Source: Deltaproteobacteria bacterium UBA6106 (GTDB lineage Bacteria; Desulfobacterota; Syntrophorhabdia; Syntrophorhabdales; Syntrophorhabdaceae). Taken from it: 64,000 nt of DNA. The stretch is from the NCBI GenBank assembly GCA_002428485.1, contig DIWM01000008.1:1-64000 (forward strand), given 5' to 3'. A program made the translations under genes and the position numbers. Below the pieces are notes generated by a model that had not been told where the DNA came from, searched no databases, and saw only the letters and a list, made by a program, of their open reading frames with translations. Positions 44,400 to 53,324 of the stretch are shown here, piece by piece; the first letter of the stretch is position 1; every line of letters begins with the position of its first letter.

Positions 44400-44873
44400 T
44401 TGCATGGTGTAAAAACACAATATAAAGGGGTAAAAGGGTGGCTGCTGCTTTTGTGCATATGCCTCACAATACTTGACCCTTTCAGCGCCTTTATGACGCT
44501 CATCGCCGTCACCAACGCGGCGAAGCCTCACTTTGACCAGTACCCGGCGCTGTTCCGGCTTGTGCTGATCGGAGGGATATGCAGCACCTTCCTGATCGTG
44601 TTCAGCATCTACGCAGGATTGTCGCTTTGGAGGGTTGTCCCCAATGCGGTGACTACAGTAAAACGATATTTTATCAGCGCCTTTTTGTATTCATTGTTTT
44701 CAATGTTTCTCCCGGTCATTGTAGGCGTTTCGGAAAAGACTTTCCCTGAGTTTTCCCAGGGCGCCTCGGTCAACAATGTGATCGTCATAGTCTACCTGTC
44801 CATCTGGTACCTCTACCTGATGCGGTCGAAAAGGGTGAAGGCAACCTACGGAGCAGAGAACCTCGGCTCATAG
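44400..44873 (+). CDS. DUF2569-like four-helix membrane protein
   Basis: A 157-residue protein with about four helices. The opening GVKGWLLLLCICLTILDPFSAF is the characteristic DUF2569 start. No biochemical role is known for this family. The start must be TTG at 44400, since the only nearby ATG is in another frame. It begins 15 bp after the preceding gene and closes the operon; the word-mosaic tract follows at once. Confidence 0.75.
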   Translation: MHGVKTQYKGVKGWLLLLCICLTILDPFSAFMTLIAVTNAAKPHFDQYPALFRLVLIGGICSTFLIVFSIYAGLSLWRVVPNAVTTVKRYFISAFLYSLFSMFLPVIVGVSEKTFPEFSQGASVNNVIVIVYLSIWYLYLMRSKRVKATYGAENLGS

Positions 44874-45085
44874 CTCATGGCTCATAGCGAACCAGATGCT
44901 GGATGCCGGATGCTCGATACTCGCGCACACCGCGTAGTGCAGGAAGATCCTTCCAATGTTCTATGTTCAAGGTTCAGGCGCGACAGGCTGTATTCATAGA
45001 TGACGAGCTGAGAGTAAGAAACCGGTAAGGCGTGAGTCGTAAGGCGTAAGGGGTTAAATCGCCTGACGCCTTAGCCTACATCGCA
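44874..45085. repeat. word-mosaic intergenic tract 5
   Basis: TCATGGCTCATAGCGAACCA and GATGCTGGATGCCGGATGCT are followed at 45024-45078 by AAGGCGTGAGTCGTAAGGCG and an inverted GCCTGACGCCTTAG. The whole 301-bp interval up to 45174 holds no gene that I can support. Confidence 0.65.
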
Positions 45086-45174
45086 TTCGGCGTGGTCGTT
45101 TTGTTGACTTTTATTGTTGTGCCGCCGGAGCTCAGGGGAAGAAAAGACGGGGATTGAGCCTTGGCGTTGCCCGG

Positions 45175-46206
45175 TCACACTTTTTTACGTGCGGTAACTT
45201 CCATGGACCCGTTGTAATGCTTTGAGCTGTGATAATCAATGACCTCGAACCCGGCCAGCGAAAGAGCTTTCATTAATGACCGGTAAGAAAAATAGTTCAG
45301 GTGTTCGCAGACCCTCCACATAGGGTCCTTATCCTTCATGATAAATGAAAAGGCGCTTTCAAAGTTCGGCGTTGAGATCCACAGGATGCCGCTGTCAACG
45401 AGCAGGCGATTCGCCTTTTCCAGTATCGCGAGAGGTTTTATCGTATGCTCAAGGACATCGCCGAGCATGAGGATGTCGAAGAGGTCCTCTGTCGTAAAAT
45501 CCATGAAGTCAACCGGGAATAGAGGTACGCCGAGCCTCGCTGCCACATTCTGTGCGTATGTTTTTCTGATTTCCACACCGGTTATATCGAAAAGCATTTC
45601 TTTTGCCACAGAGGTAAGCTCGCCGGCGCCGACGCCCACCTCCAGCATCCTGTTGCCGTGGGCGAATCCTTTTAAGCGCGCAAGCATATCCGAGAGCTCA
45701 GGAAGGAACTGCAGCCGGGGTGCGATATGACTTTCAGGGGCCGTCGATGACAGCACTTTCTGCAAATTATCAGGGTAGCCGGCGGCAAAGATATGGTTGC
45801 ATTGTCTGCATATGCGCCATATGCGTACAGGGTTGAAACCTTCCAGAAAATCGCTGTTCGTGCACATGTTGTACACTGAATGCATCTCTCCGGGAATATT
45901 GCAGAGCGGGCATTGTGCCACTTCGATCTCGTCTACCTTTGCGTACCGGTAGGTATAGACATAGCCGGAGCGCTGTTCGTCGATGAACCGCGCAGCCAAA
46001 CCCGGTTCACGCTCAAAGGCCTTTATGTGGTAGGCATATGACTGCCCGACGTTCTTCTTCCTGTTCTCGATCTCGCCAAGCCGGAAAAAGGCAAGTGCGC
46101 CGGTATCGGGAAATTCAGTAAGGCGGAGGAATGCCTCCCTGGCTTCGTCATCGTTTCCGTCAGCAGCGAGTTGCTCTGCCTTTCTGAAAAGCTCAACCGG
46201 ATTCAT
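45175..46206 (-). CDS. class I SAM methyltransferase with TPR-like and zinc-ribbon parts
   Basis: A 343-residue protein. Residues 1-75 are helical and TPR-like (FRKAEQLAADGNDDEAREAFLRL). CPLC and CRQC further on form a zinc ribbon, as seen in sugar or lipid C-methyltransferase-like proteins. The methyltransferase fold follows: MLEVGVGAGELTSVAKE (motif I), VDFMDFT and FDILMLGDVLEHTIKP. The target is unknown; related proteins act on surface polysaccharide precursors. The start is uncertain: ATG at 46206, ATG at 46215, or further upstream, none with a strong ribosome site. Confidence 0.85.
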   Translation of the reverse strand: MNPVELFRKAEQLAADGNDDEAREAFLRLTEFPDTGALAFFRLGEIENRKKNVGQSYAYHIKAFEREPGLAARFIDEQRSGYVYTYRYAKVDEIEVAQCPLCNIPGEMHSVYNMCTNSDFLEGFNPVRIWRICRQCNHIFAAGYPDNLQKVLSSTAPESHIAPRLQFLPELSDMLARLKGFAHGNRMLEVGVGAGELTSVAKEMLFDITGVEIRKTYAQNVAARLGVPLFPVDFMDFTTEDLFDILMLGDVLEHTIKPLAILEKANRLLVDSGILWISTPNFESAFSFIMKDKDPMWRVCEHLNYFSYRSLMKALSLAGFEVIDYHSSKHYNGSMEVTARKKV

Positions 46207-46397
46207 GGGATGCATTGTAGCAGAAAAACAATGATAAGTCACGGGTATCTGCCCGCACAAATCTTTCCTTTGAAGATGTGAGTTAATGTTGTTTCTATCC
46301 TTACCGTATTCTATAATATATCGAAGGCAAAACTGAAATGATGCTCGCGGCGAGAAGAGGATAACAGGGCAAAAAAGGCACTTGGGGAACGTTCAGA

Positions 46398-48419
46398 ATG
46401 GAAGACCGTAAAAAGACAAAAGAACAACTCGTCAATGAGCTTGCAGAGATGCGCAGGAGAATTGCCGGGCTGGAGCAATCGGAAGCCGGGCGCAAAGGGG
46501 CCGAGGAAGCGCTTCATGAAAGCGAGTCAAGATTCCGTGCTCTTACTGAAAACAGTATTGCATCTATCTTTGTCATCCAGGGAGAGAGGTATGTATACAT
46601 CAACCCTGCTTTTACCAGAATGACAGGGTATGTTTTTGAGGACCTTGCATCCATGAATTTCTGGGACCTTATCCATCCTGATATGCGCGATCTGGTAAAA
46701 TCAAGAGGCATGGCACGCCAAAAGAAAGTGAATGTGTCCCCACGGTATGAGCTGAGGTTCATCACAAAATCCGGAAGAGAAGGGATCGGCGACTTCGGGG
46801 CAACGTACATTGAATTTCGCGGCAAGCCGGCCATATTAGGCTCGGTATTTGATATAACAGAGCATAAAAGGGTGCAGGAGGCATTAAAAAAGAGCGAGGA
46901 ACGTTACCGCAGTATTGTCGAGAATGCCATCGAAGGGATATTCCAGAGCACCCCTAATGGACGTTACTTGAGCGCAAATCCTTCGCTCGCCAGGATGTAT
47001 GGATACAGTTCCCCCCAGGAACTGATCGATTCCATTGCCAACATAGAAACTGAACAGTACGTAAATTCTTTAGATCGCATTACTCTGAAAACGCTTTACG
47101 AAAAATACGGTTACGTTGAGAGATTTGAGACCCAGTTGTATCGTAAAGACAAAAGTCAAATCTGGATTTCGATGAACGCCCGGGTAGTTCGCGATGCAGA
47201 CGGGTCTGTGCTTTTCTACGAAGGTACGGCTGAAGACATTACCGATAGAAAAAAGGCTGAAGAAGAAAAAAGAAATCTTCAATCTCAACTCCTCCAGGCC
47301 CAGAAGATGGAAGCGATAGGAACGCTGGCCGGAGGTAGTGCTCATGATTTCAACAACATCCTCACGGCGCTCATCGGCTATGGGAATCTTTTGCAGATGG
47401 GTATTGAGAAGGATAACCCGTTGCGGGTATATGTTGACCAGATAATTGCATCGTCAGAGAAGGCTGCCAACCTTATCCATAGTCTCCTGGTCTTTAGCAG
47501 GAAACAGGTAATGGAGCTCAAGCCGTATAAAGTACGGACCATTATAACGGGGATAGAAAAGCTCCTGAAGAGGCTCCTTACCGAAGACATCGAGCTCAAG
47601 GTAGTGCTCTCCGATAAAAAATCGACCATTATGGCAGACATTACACAGATGGACCAGGTATTGATGAACCTTGCCACAAATGCACGTGATGCCATGCCCG
47701 GTGGTGGGCGGCTTACTATCGAGGCGGCTGAGATAGAATTAGATAACACATTTATCAACACGCACGGCTATGGTCAACCGGGCGCGTATGTACTTATCTC
47801 TGCTTCCGACACCGGTACCGGCATGGATGAAGCAACAAAAGAACGGATATTCGATCCATTCTTTACTACCAAAGAGGTCGGGAAAGGGACGGGGCTTGGT
47901 CTCTCCACGGTCTACGGCATCATCAAACAGCATAACGGTTATATTGAAGTACAAAGCGAACCGGGTCAGGGGACAACCTTCCGCATCTACTTCCCAGTAG
48001 TAAACGCAAAAGAACAGACAAAAGAATCAGCGCTGTTTACTGCCAGGGGAGGGGCAGAGACTATACTCGTTGCAGAGGATAATTTGGCGGTAAGGAGCCT
48101 TACCAGGGAAATCCTCACCATGTCAGGGTATACAGTGATCGAGGCAGTCGATGGGGAGGATGCCGTTCAGAAATTTATGGAACACAGAGATGCAATAGCC
48201 ATCGTGATCCTTGATGTGGTGATGCCAAAAAAGAACGGCAAAGAGGTTTACGAGGAGATAGGGAAATTAAGACCCGGCATCAAAGTTATTTTCACCAGCG
48301 GGTACACCGGGGACATTGTCCTTGATAAAGGGATTCGCGATGATATGTTTGATTTCATAAAAAAACCCCTCCTGCCGGACGAACTCCTCCTGAAAGTAAG
48401 AACGGTGCTGGACAGGTAA
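46398..48419 (+). CDS. PAS-containing hybrid sensor histidine kinase
   Basis: A 673-residue soluble protein. A short coiled coil (KEQLVNELAEMRRRIAGLE) precedes two PAS/PAC units (about 40-160 and 165-290). The HisKA box GGSAHDFNNIL gives H316. The catalytic ATP-binding domain has NLATNARDAMPGG (N box), DTGTGMD and KGTGLGLSTVYG. A C-terminal receiver carries D606 in VILDVVMPKKNGKE. The H316-to-D606 relay may pass phosphate to another response regulator or act as a sink. No DNA-binding output is present. It is monocistronic; the EFR1 gene converges four bases away. Confidence 0.93.
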   Translation: MEDRKKTKEQLVNELAEMRRRIAGLEQSEAGRKGAEEALHESESRFRALTENSIASIFVIQGERYVYINPAFTRMTGYVFEDLASMNFWDLIHPDMRDLVKSRGMARQKKVNVSPRYELRFITKSGREGIGDFGATYIEFRGKPAILGSVFDITEHKRVQEALKKSEERYRSIVENAIEGIFQSTPNGRYLSANPSLARMYGYSSPQELIDSIANIETEQYVNSLDRITLKTLYEKYGYVERFETQLYRKDKSQIWISMNARVVRDADGSVLFYEGTAEDITDRKKAEEEKRNLQSQLLQAQKMEAIGTLAGGSAHDFNNILTALIGYGNLLQMGIEKDNPLRVYVDQIIASSEKAANLIHSLLVFSRKQVMELKPYKVRTIITGIEKLLKRLLTEDIELKVVLSDKKSTIMADITQMDQVLMNLATNARDAMPGGGRLTIEAAEIELDNTFINTHGYGQPGAYVLISASDTGTGMDEATKERIFDPFFTTKEVGKGTGLGLSTVYGIIKQHNGYIEVQSEPGQGTTFRIYFPVVNAKEQTKESALFTARGGAETILVAEDNLAVRSLTREILTMSGYTVIEAVDGEDAVQKFMEHRDAIAIVILDVVMPKKNGKEVYEEIGKLRPGIKVIFTSGYTGDIVLDKGIRDDMFDFIKKPLLPDELLLKVRTVLDR

Positions 48420-48422
48420 CGT

Positions 48423-49223
48423 TTACAGGTATGTTTCAGGCTCTTTCCTTTTACGGCAGTTCATAAACAACTGTTCCGCCTTATGAAGTATCCGCGAATC
48501 TTCCATGGTCCTCGCCCCGGTTGGACAGTTTTTGACGCAGGCGCAGCACCTGATGCATACGCTCTGGTCTGTCACGACCATGTCTTCTATGGTAATAGCC
48601 CCGGTCGGGCAAACTGAGGCGCATTTTTTGCATTTTGTGCATGCTGTCTCTTGCGTGACAGGGGATACCTTCGGCAGCGGCGGAGGTTCCCTGTAAGGAA
48701 AGCCACCGGGTACCTGTAACGGCAGGGTCTCGTCAGACGGCTGCATAGCTTTTATTTTCTCACGGATCATTTTTCCGAATTCCTTCGCTTTTATCAGGTC
48801 TTCCGCATCAGGCCGACCGGCGGCGATTGGCATGGCACTGGTGGAAAGCGAGTGTTCACCGATGAAGGCGCCGGCGGCAACGGGCTTGAACCCCGCTTCC
48901 AGGGCAAGGTCCCTTAATTCCAGGAGGGCGTCTTCGTACTCTCTGTTGCCATATACGACCACGACAGCAGCCGGCGTGTCGTTTCCCTTGATCCTTCGCA
49001 GCCTGGAGATCGTATCAGCCGGCAGGCGTCCTATGTACACGGGAGATCCTATGATAGCCAGTTCATCGTGCATTTCCACTATCTCCCGCATACTTGAATC
49101 ATGCGGCGTCAGATCAACGTGTTCAACCGTGGAAGCCTGAAATCCCTGCGCAATACCCTCCAAAACCTTTTTTGTCGTTTGAGTCGGTGAAAAGTAGATC
49201 AGTTTTAATGCGCCGATATCCAT
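48423..49223 (-). CDS. EFR1-type flavodoxin-ferredoxin protein
   Basis: A 266-residue protein. The N-terminus is flavodoxin-like (LKLIYFSPTQTTKKVLEGIA is the FMN phosphate loop; IGSPVYIGRLP follows). The C-terminus has two 4Fe-4S sites, CTKCKKCASVCP and CIRCCACVKNCP. Such EFRO proteins carry electrons between FMN and Fe-S clusters in the cytoplasm. The second of two ATGs (49223) fits the spacing from GAGGG best; GTG at 49253 and ATG at 49226 are alternatives. It has no operon partner. Confidence 0.9.
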   Translation of the reverse strand: MDIGALKLIYFSPTQTTKKVLEGIAQGFQASTVEHVDLTPHDSSMREIVEMHDELAIIGSPVYIGRLPADTISRLRRIKGNDTPAAVVVVYGNREYEDALLELRDLALEAGFKPVAAGAFIGEHSLSTSAMPIAAGRPDAEDLIKAKEFGKMIREKIKAMQPSDETLPLQVPGGFPYREPPPLPKVSPVTQETACTKCKKCASVCPTGAITIEDMVVTDQSVCIRCCACVKNCPTGARTMEDSRILHKAEQLFMNCRKRKEPETYL

Positions 49224-49410
49224 CATTACCCTCACAGTGAGACTTTTTTTCACAATATTTTTTACTTATCTTATAGCATGAATCCTGGATAATAACCAGG
49301 AAGCAGGACGATTCCCTGATGCGTAAAAGCCGGCGGCAAAAAATAATAATTGGGGGATTTGGATTGACAATGTTGCAGGGCTTTTGTTACTGTTTTTTTA
49401 ACCTTTCATT

Positions 49411-50721
49411 ATGTACAGCGATGCCCTATACGTCAAGCTGTTAGACAGCATAGCGGTCGGGATCTTTACTGTCAACAACAACTGGGAGATAACCTTTTTC
49501 AACAGCGAGGCGGAAAAGATAACCGGATTCACAAAAGAAGAGGCAATCGGCTGTAAATGCTATGAGATCTTCAGGACAGACCTCTGCCATGAGGGTTGCC
49601 ATCTTAAACGTGCCATCAGATCAAGGACAAAGATCGTAAAAGTGAGAAATATAATCCTTACCAAAAGCAACAAAGAAACCCCGGTCGATGTAACGGTCTC
49701 AATATTACGGAATGATAAAGGAAAAATAATCGGCGGCATCGAATCTTTCCTTGATGATTCTGTCCGGGTGTCGCTGGAAAAGGAGATATATAAGTCATAT
49801 GTGTTTGATGATATTGTCGGAAAAGACGAAAAGGTCCTCAATCTTTTTGAGATCTTTTCTTGCCTGGCGAGAACAGACACGCAAATCCTCATCGTCGGCG
49901 AGACGGGTACAGGCAAGGACATCTTCGCACGTGCGATACACAACATGAGTTCCAGGAATGATAAGCCTTTTGTGAAGGTAAACTGCGCCGCTTTGCCCGC
50001 CAACCTGATCGAATCAGAGCTGTTCGGCTATAAAAAGGGGGCATTTACCGACGCAAGAAACGATAAACCCGGCAGGTTCCAGTCGGCAGAAGGCGGAACG
50101 ATCCTCCTTGACGAGATCGGCGACCTCCCTATTGAGTTGCAGGCGAAGCTTTTGCAGGTACTTGATGAAAAGATGTTTTACCCCCTGGGTTCAGCAAAAC
50201 CGATAAAGGTCGATGTGAGGATCATCGCGACAACAAATAAAGACCTGCAGCAAATGTTAAAAAGCGGGTCGTTCAGGGAAGACCTGTACTATCGCCTGAA
50301 TGTGGAGGAAATCAAGATCCCTCCTTTAAGGGAGAGGGCTGTCGACATCCCTCTGCTTGCAGATCACTTTCTTCACCAATATTCAAATAAACTGGATAAG
50401 CATGTGCAAAGGGCGAACCCGGGAGCGATGAAGATTTTGCTTAACTACCCCTATCCGGGTAATGTGAGGGAGTTGAAGCACATTATTGAGCATGCGGTCA
50501 TAGTATGCAATGGCGATGAAATCAATATAGACGACCTGCCCCTTTCTCTAAGGAAAAAGGTTTCTCATGTCCCTGCCCACAACGAGGAGGGTGAGTTTCT
50601 CGATGCCCTGAGGAGCAATGGGTGGAACCAGGGAAAAGCTGCGAAGGCATTAAAGATCAACAGGACCACCCTCTGGCGCAAGATGAAAAAGTACGGCCTT
50701 CAGCGTAAAAGTGTTGCATAA
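49411..50721 (+). CDS. sigma-54-dependent activator with cysteine-rich PAS domain
   Basis: A 436-residue enhancer-binding protein. A PAS domain (about 5-115) holds a CKCYEIFRTDLCHEGC block with cysteines 48, 50, 59 and 63, which could bind a metal or Fe-S cluster or sense redox. The AAA+ domain follows: GETGTGK at 163-169, the sigma-54 contact loop GAFTDA at 210-215 (usual form GAFTGA), and ILLDEIGDLP. A Fis-type HTH ends the protein (NQGKAAKALKINRTTLWRKM). Immediately at its stop codon lie TGCAAC repeats, and then a -24/-12 promoter for the next genes. It is very likely their activator. Confidence 0.93.
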   Translation: MYSDALYVKLLDSIAVGIFTVNNNWEITFFNSEAEKITGFTKEEAIGCKCYEIFRTDLCHEGCHLKRAIRSRTKIVKVRNIILTKSNKETPVDVTVSILRNDKGKIIGGIESFLDDSVRVSLEKEIYKSYVFDDIVGKDEKVLNLFEIFSCLARTDTQILIVGETGTGKDIFARAIHNMSSRNDKPFVKVNCAALPANLIESELFGYKKGAFTDARNDKPGRFQSAEGGTILLDEIGDLPIELQAKLLQVLDEKMFYPLGSAKPIKVDVRIIATTNKDLQQMLKSGSFREDLYYRLNVEEIKIPPLRERAVDIPLLADHFLHQYSNKLDKHVQRANPGAMKILLNYPYPGNVRELKHIIEHAVIVCNGDEINIDDLPLSLRKKVSHVPAHNEEGEFLDALRSNGWNQGKAAKALKINRTTLWRKMKKYGLQRKSVA

Positions 50722-50751
50722 ATGCAACATATGTATGCAACAATATGCAAC
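50713..50751. promoter_or_regulatory. probable enhancer: TGCAAC repeat cluster
   Basis: GTTGCATAAATGCAAC (50713-50728) is a perfect inverted repeat. Two more TGCAAC half-sites at 50736-50741 and 50746-50751 follow in direct orientation. They lie 100 to 138 bp upstream of the predicted transcription start, the usual place for sigma-54 activator sites. They overlap the stop codon of the regulator. Confidence 0.7.
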
Positions 50752-50825
50752 AAATCCGTCAAATCCCCCTGTTTACCAAATATTAACATATTGATATAAT
50801 GAGTAATTTACCAACCGGGGAAAAC

Positions 50826-50840
50826 GGCATACAACTTGCT
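50826..50840 (+). promoter_or_regulatory. sigma-54 (-24/-12) promoter
   Basis: CGGCATACAACTTGCT holds GG at 50826-50827 and GC at 50838-50839 with exactly ten bases between, and matches TGGCAC-N5-TTGCA at most positions. Transcription should start near 50851, just before the ATG at 50859. Confidence 0.8.
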
Positions 50841-50858
50841 GCCTAATCAGCTATTCTT

Positions 50859-51188
50859 ATGAAATTTGCTGTCTGCTGCCTGAATGGAAGGGTATCTCCT
50901 CTGGTCAAATATTCAAGAGAGGTCGTGGTGGTGTCGGTCGGCCGCAGGGGACAGAAGATAATCAAGAAGATCCCTGCCGTTTCCCTGAAGCCGTCAGAGC
51001 TTATCGACCTGTTGCAAAACATGAAAGTAGGCCTGTTGATTTGCGGCGGTATAAAAGAGGAATGTCAACAAGTACTGAGAAGCAATAACATCGAATTCAT
51101 AAAAAACGTAATCGGCAATATTGATGATGTGGTGAAAAGCTGCCTGGATGGCACACTTCATGCTGATGTCGTTATTAATTCACCATAG
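50859..51188 (+). CDS. NifX/NifB-C-like dinitrogenase cofactor-family protein
   Basis: A 109-residue protein of the Fe-Mo cofactor-binding fold (MTH1175-like). The typical features are the N-terminal strand MKFAVCCLNGRVSPLV, LLICGGIKEECQQVLRSNNIEFI and a late DVVKSCLDGTL helix. Small members of this family occur outside nitrogen fixation and may carry or sense metal clusters. No nif genes lie nearby. It is the first gene after the sigma-54 promoter and is followed by a transporter, so it may be a regulatory or metal-binding partner of that system. Confidence 0.85.
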   Translation: MKFAVCCLNGRVSPLVKYSREVVVVSVGRRGQKIIKKIPAVSLKPSELIDLLQNMKVGLLICGGIKEECQQVLRSNNIEFIKNVIGNIDDVVKSCLDGTLHADVVINSP

Positions 51189-51287
51189 AACATCATGAAG
51201 GCTACGTGCAATTTCTGTAAAGGGGAATGCAACGATTGGCCGGCTATAACTGGTGGTTTCGGCTTAATACTAAAAAAGGAGGAAGGT

Positions 51288-53222
51288 ATGAGTGCGCTCT
51301 TGGGTACTGTGCAACGTTTCTGGGATTGGCAATGGAAGGTGCATTACAGCGCGAAGCGATTCTTGCTCTTTCGGTCAAGTGCGGTCAATGAAAGCGGCCC
51401 CGGGCCTGGCTCGAAAGACTTATCGGAAGGCGCCCCCGCAAAGGCCGGAGGCAGCGTTCCGCCTCCGTCGAAGGCAAAGGAGGGCGGCCCCAAGCCATAC
51501 AGCAAGCGGAACATGATCGGGTTGATCGGCGGCATTGTTGTGTTGATCATAGGACTTGCCATGCCGGCACCCCAGAGCATGAACCGGGTTGCCGGGAAGA
51601 TGGCAATTGAAAAGGCAGCCCCGGAAGTGCTCAAGGCAGGGGTCGAGGCGAACGTCCTGGCATTGAACAAGAAAGGAAAGGTCAAAGAGGTTACCGATCC
51701 GGCGGCGTTTCTGGAATGGACAAAGAAGGCGCAGCCAAAGGTTTACGCAGCGACAAGGGCGAGCGCAAAGGCCATGAAGAACTGCCTGGCGGTCATGTTT
51801 ATCATGGTTATCTGGTGGATATGCGAATCGGTGCCGTGGGGCGTGGCGGCGCTGCTTCCGGTGGCCATCTTCCCTCTGGCAGGAGTTGCCAACGCGGCGA
51901 AAGCGAGCGCCCCCTATGCAAACAAGACAATTATTTTGTTCATCGCTGCCTTTTTCATCGCCGAGGCCATGCTGAAATGGAACTTCCACCGCAGGGTCGC
52001 GCTCTTCATAGTGGACAAGATCGGTGCAAGTCCCAAGCGCATAGTGCTGGGGTTCATGGTGGCCTGCGCCTTTCTGTCAATGTGGATATCCAACACGGCG
52101 ACCGCCATGATGATGATGCCTATGGCCCTCGCCGTTATTCTCCACACGGTGGAGGTGGGGAAGCGATTGCAGGAACAGGGACAATTGAAGGGAGTTAATT
52201 TTACTGCAGGCGCTTATATCTTCGGAAGCTGCCTGATGCTGGGGATCGCCTATTCGAGCAACAGCGGAGGGATGGGGACGCTGATCGGGACGCCGCCCAA
52301 CCTCATCTACGCCGGACAATTGCAGCTTATGTTCCCTGGAGCCCCCAAGGTTGATTTCGCACGGTGGCTGGTGATTGGGGTCCCCCTGGCCTGGATCACG
52401 ACCATCGGCCTCTGGGCGCTGCTCGTCTTCTGGCTGCGGCGGCCCGAGATCAAGGAGCTTCCCGGCGGCCCGCAGTTGATAAAAGAAGAACGTGCTAAGA
52501 TGGGGCCCTGGGGCAAAGGGGAGAAGGCGGTGGGGATTATCTTTCTGATCACGGCGCTTGCCTGGATCTTCAGCGGCGAGAAGAAGATCGGCGAGACGAC
52601 CATCTACGGGCTCCAGACGATCTTTCCGTGGATCGATGATTCCACCATTGCCGTTTTCATGGCCGTAGCGCTGTTTTGCATCCCTGTAAGCCTGGAGAAG
52701 AACGATTTCGCATTGACCTGGGACTGGGCCATAAAAATTCCCTGGGGAATCGTGCTCCTCTTCGGCGGAGGCTTCTCTCTTGCCGCCGCCATATCGTCCA
52801 CAGGTGCCGGCACCTGGGTGGGCAACCAACTGGCCGGCCTTGCGAACTGGCCCCTGCTATGGCTCATGTTCGCCGTTGCAGCCGTCGTCGCCGCCTTGTC
52901 AACGGTTGCGACCAATACGGCGGTTACCGCAGTATTCATGCCGATCCTGGGCACCATGGCCCTGGCCACCTCCTTTGACCCAAGGTTCCTGATGATCCTC
53001 GGCTGCCTTGCTGCCCAGTGTGCCTATGCGCTGCCGGTAGCGACTACGGGAAACGCAATTTGTTTCGGTTCCGGGTATATTGATATGGTTGACATGGTAA
53101 AGGTGGGCATCGTATGCTCCATAGTTGCGATCATCATCGCCGTATTCGGTTCTCTGGTATTCATGGGGCCGGCCTTTGGCGTTTCGCCAAGCGTGGTCCC
53201 GCCGTGGATGACAGGAGGGTAA
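51288..53222 (+). CDS. SLC13-family anion/dicarboxylate transporter under sigma-54 control
   Basis: A 644-residue permease with about 12 helices. GGMGTLIGTPPNLIYAGQL and TNTAVTAVFMPILGTMALA are the paired family motifs (NGGMGT in the first half, TNTAV in the second). A Gly/Pro-rich segment at about 35-75 precedes the first helix; a further soluble stretch, about 110-165, lies before the second. AAAGGAGG lies five bases before the ATG at 51288. The same frame is open from an ATG at 51195, which would add 31 residues with CNFCKGEC, so a longer form is possible. It probably imports di- or tricarboxylates or sulfate; the substrate is unknown. Confidence 0.9.
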   Translation: MSALLGTVQRFWDWQWKVHYSAKRFLLFRSSAVNESGPGPGSKDLSEGAPAKAGGSVPPPSKAKEGGPKPYSKRNMIGLIGGIVVLIIGLAMPAPQSMNRVAGKMAIEKAAPEVLKAGVEANVLALNKKGKVKEVTDPAAFLEWTKKAQPKVYAATRASAKAMKNCLAVMFIMVIWWICESVPWGVAALLPVAIFPLAGVANAAKASAPYANKTIILFIAAFFIAEAMLKWNFHRRVALFIVDKIGASPKRIVLGFMVACAFLSMWISNTATAMMMMPMALAVILHTVEVGKRLQEQGQLKGVNFTAGAYIFGSCLMLGIAYSSNSGGMGTLIGTPPNLIYAGQLQLMFPGAPKVDFARWLVIGVPLAWITTIGLWALLVFWLRRPEIKELPGGPQLIKEERAKMGPWGKGEKAVGIIFLITALAWIFSGEKKIGETTIYGLQTIFPWIDDSTIAVFMAVALFCIPVSLEKNDFALTWDWAIKIPWGIVLLFGGGFSLAAAISSTGAGTWVGNQLAGLANWPLLWLMFAVAAVVAALSTVATNTAVTAVFMPILGTMALATSFDPRFLMILGCLAAQCAYALPVATTGNAICFGSGYIDMVDMVKVGIVCSIVAIIIAVFGSLVFMGPAFGVSPSVVPPWMTGG

Positions 53223-53324
53223 TTCCGGCGGCAGGGCGTTTGTCAGTGGGCGCGGCTGCGTTCGCAGAGGATGCGGCCCACCCACTGGAAGAGATTTAAG
53301 AAAAATTAAGAACAGGAGGTCGCT

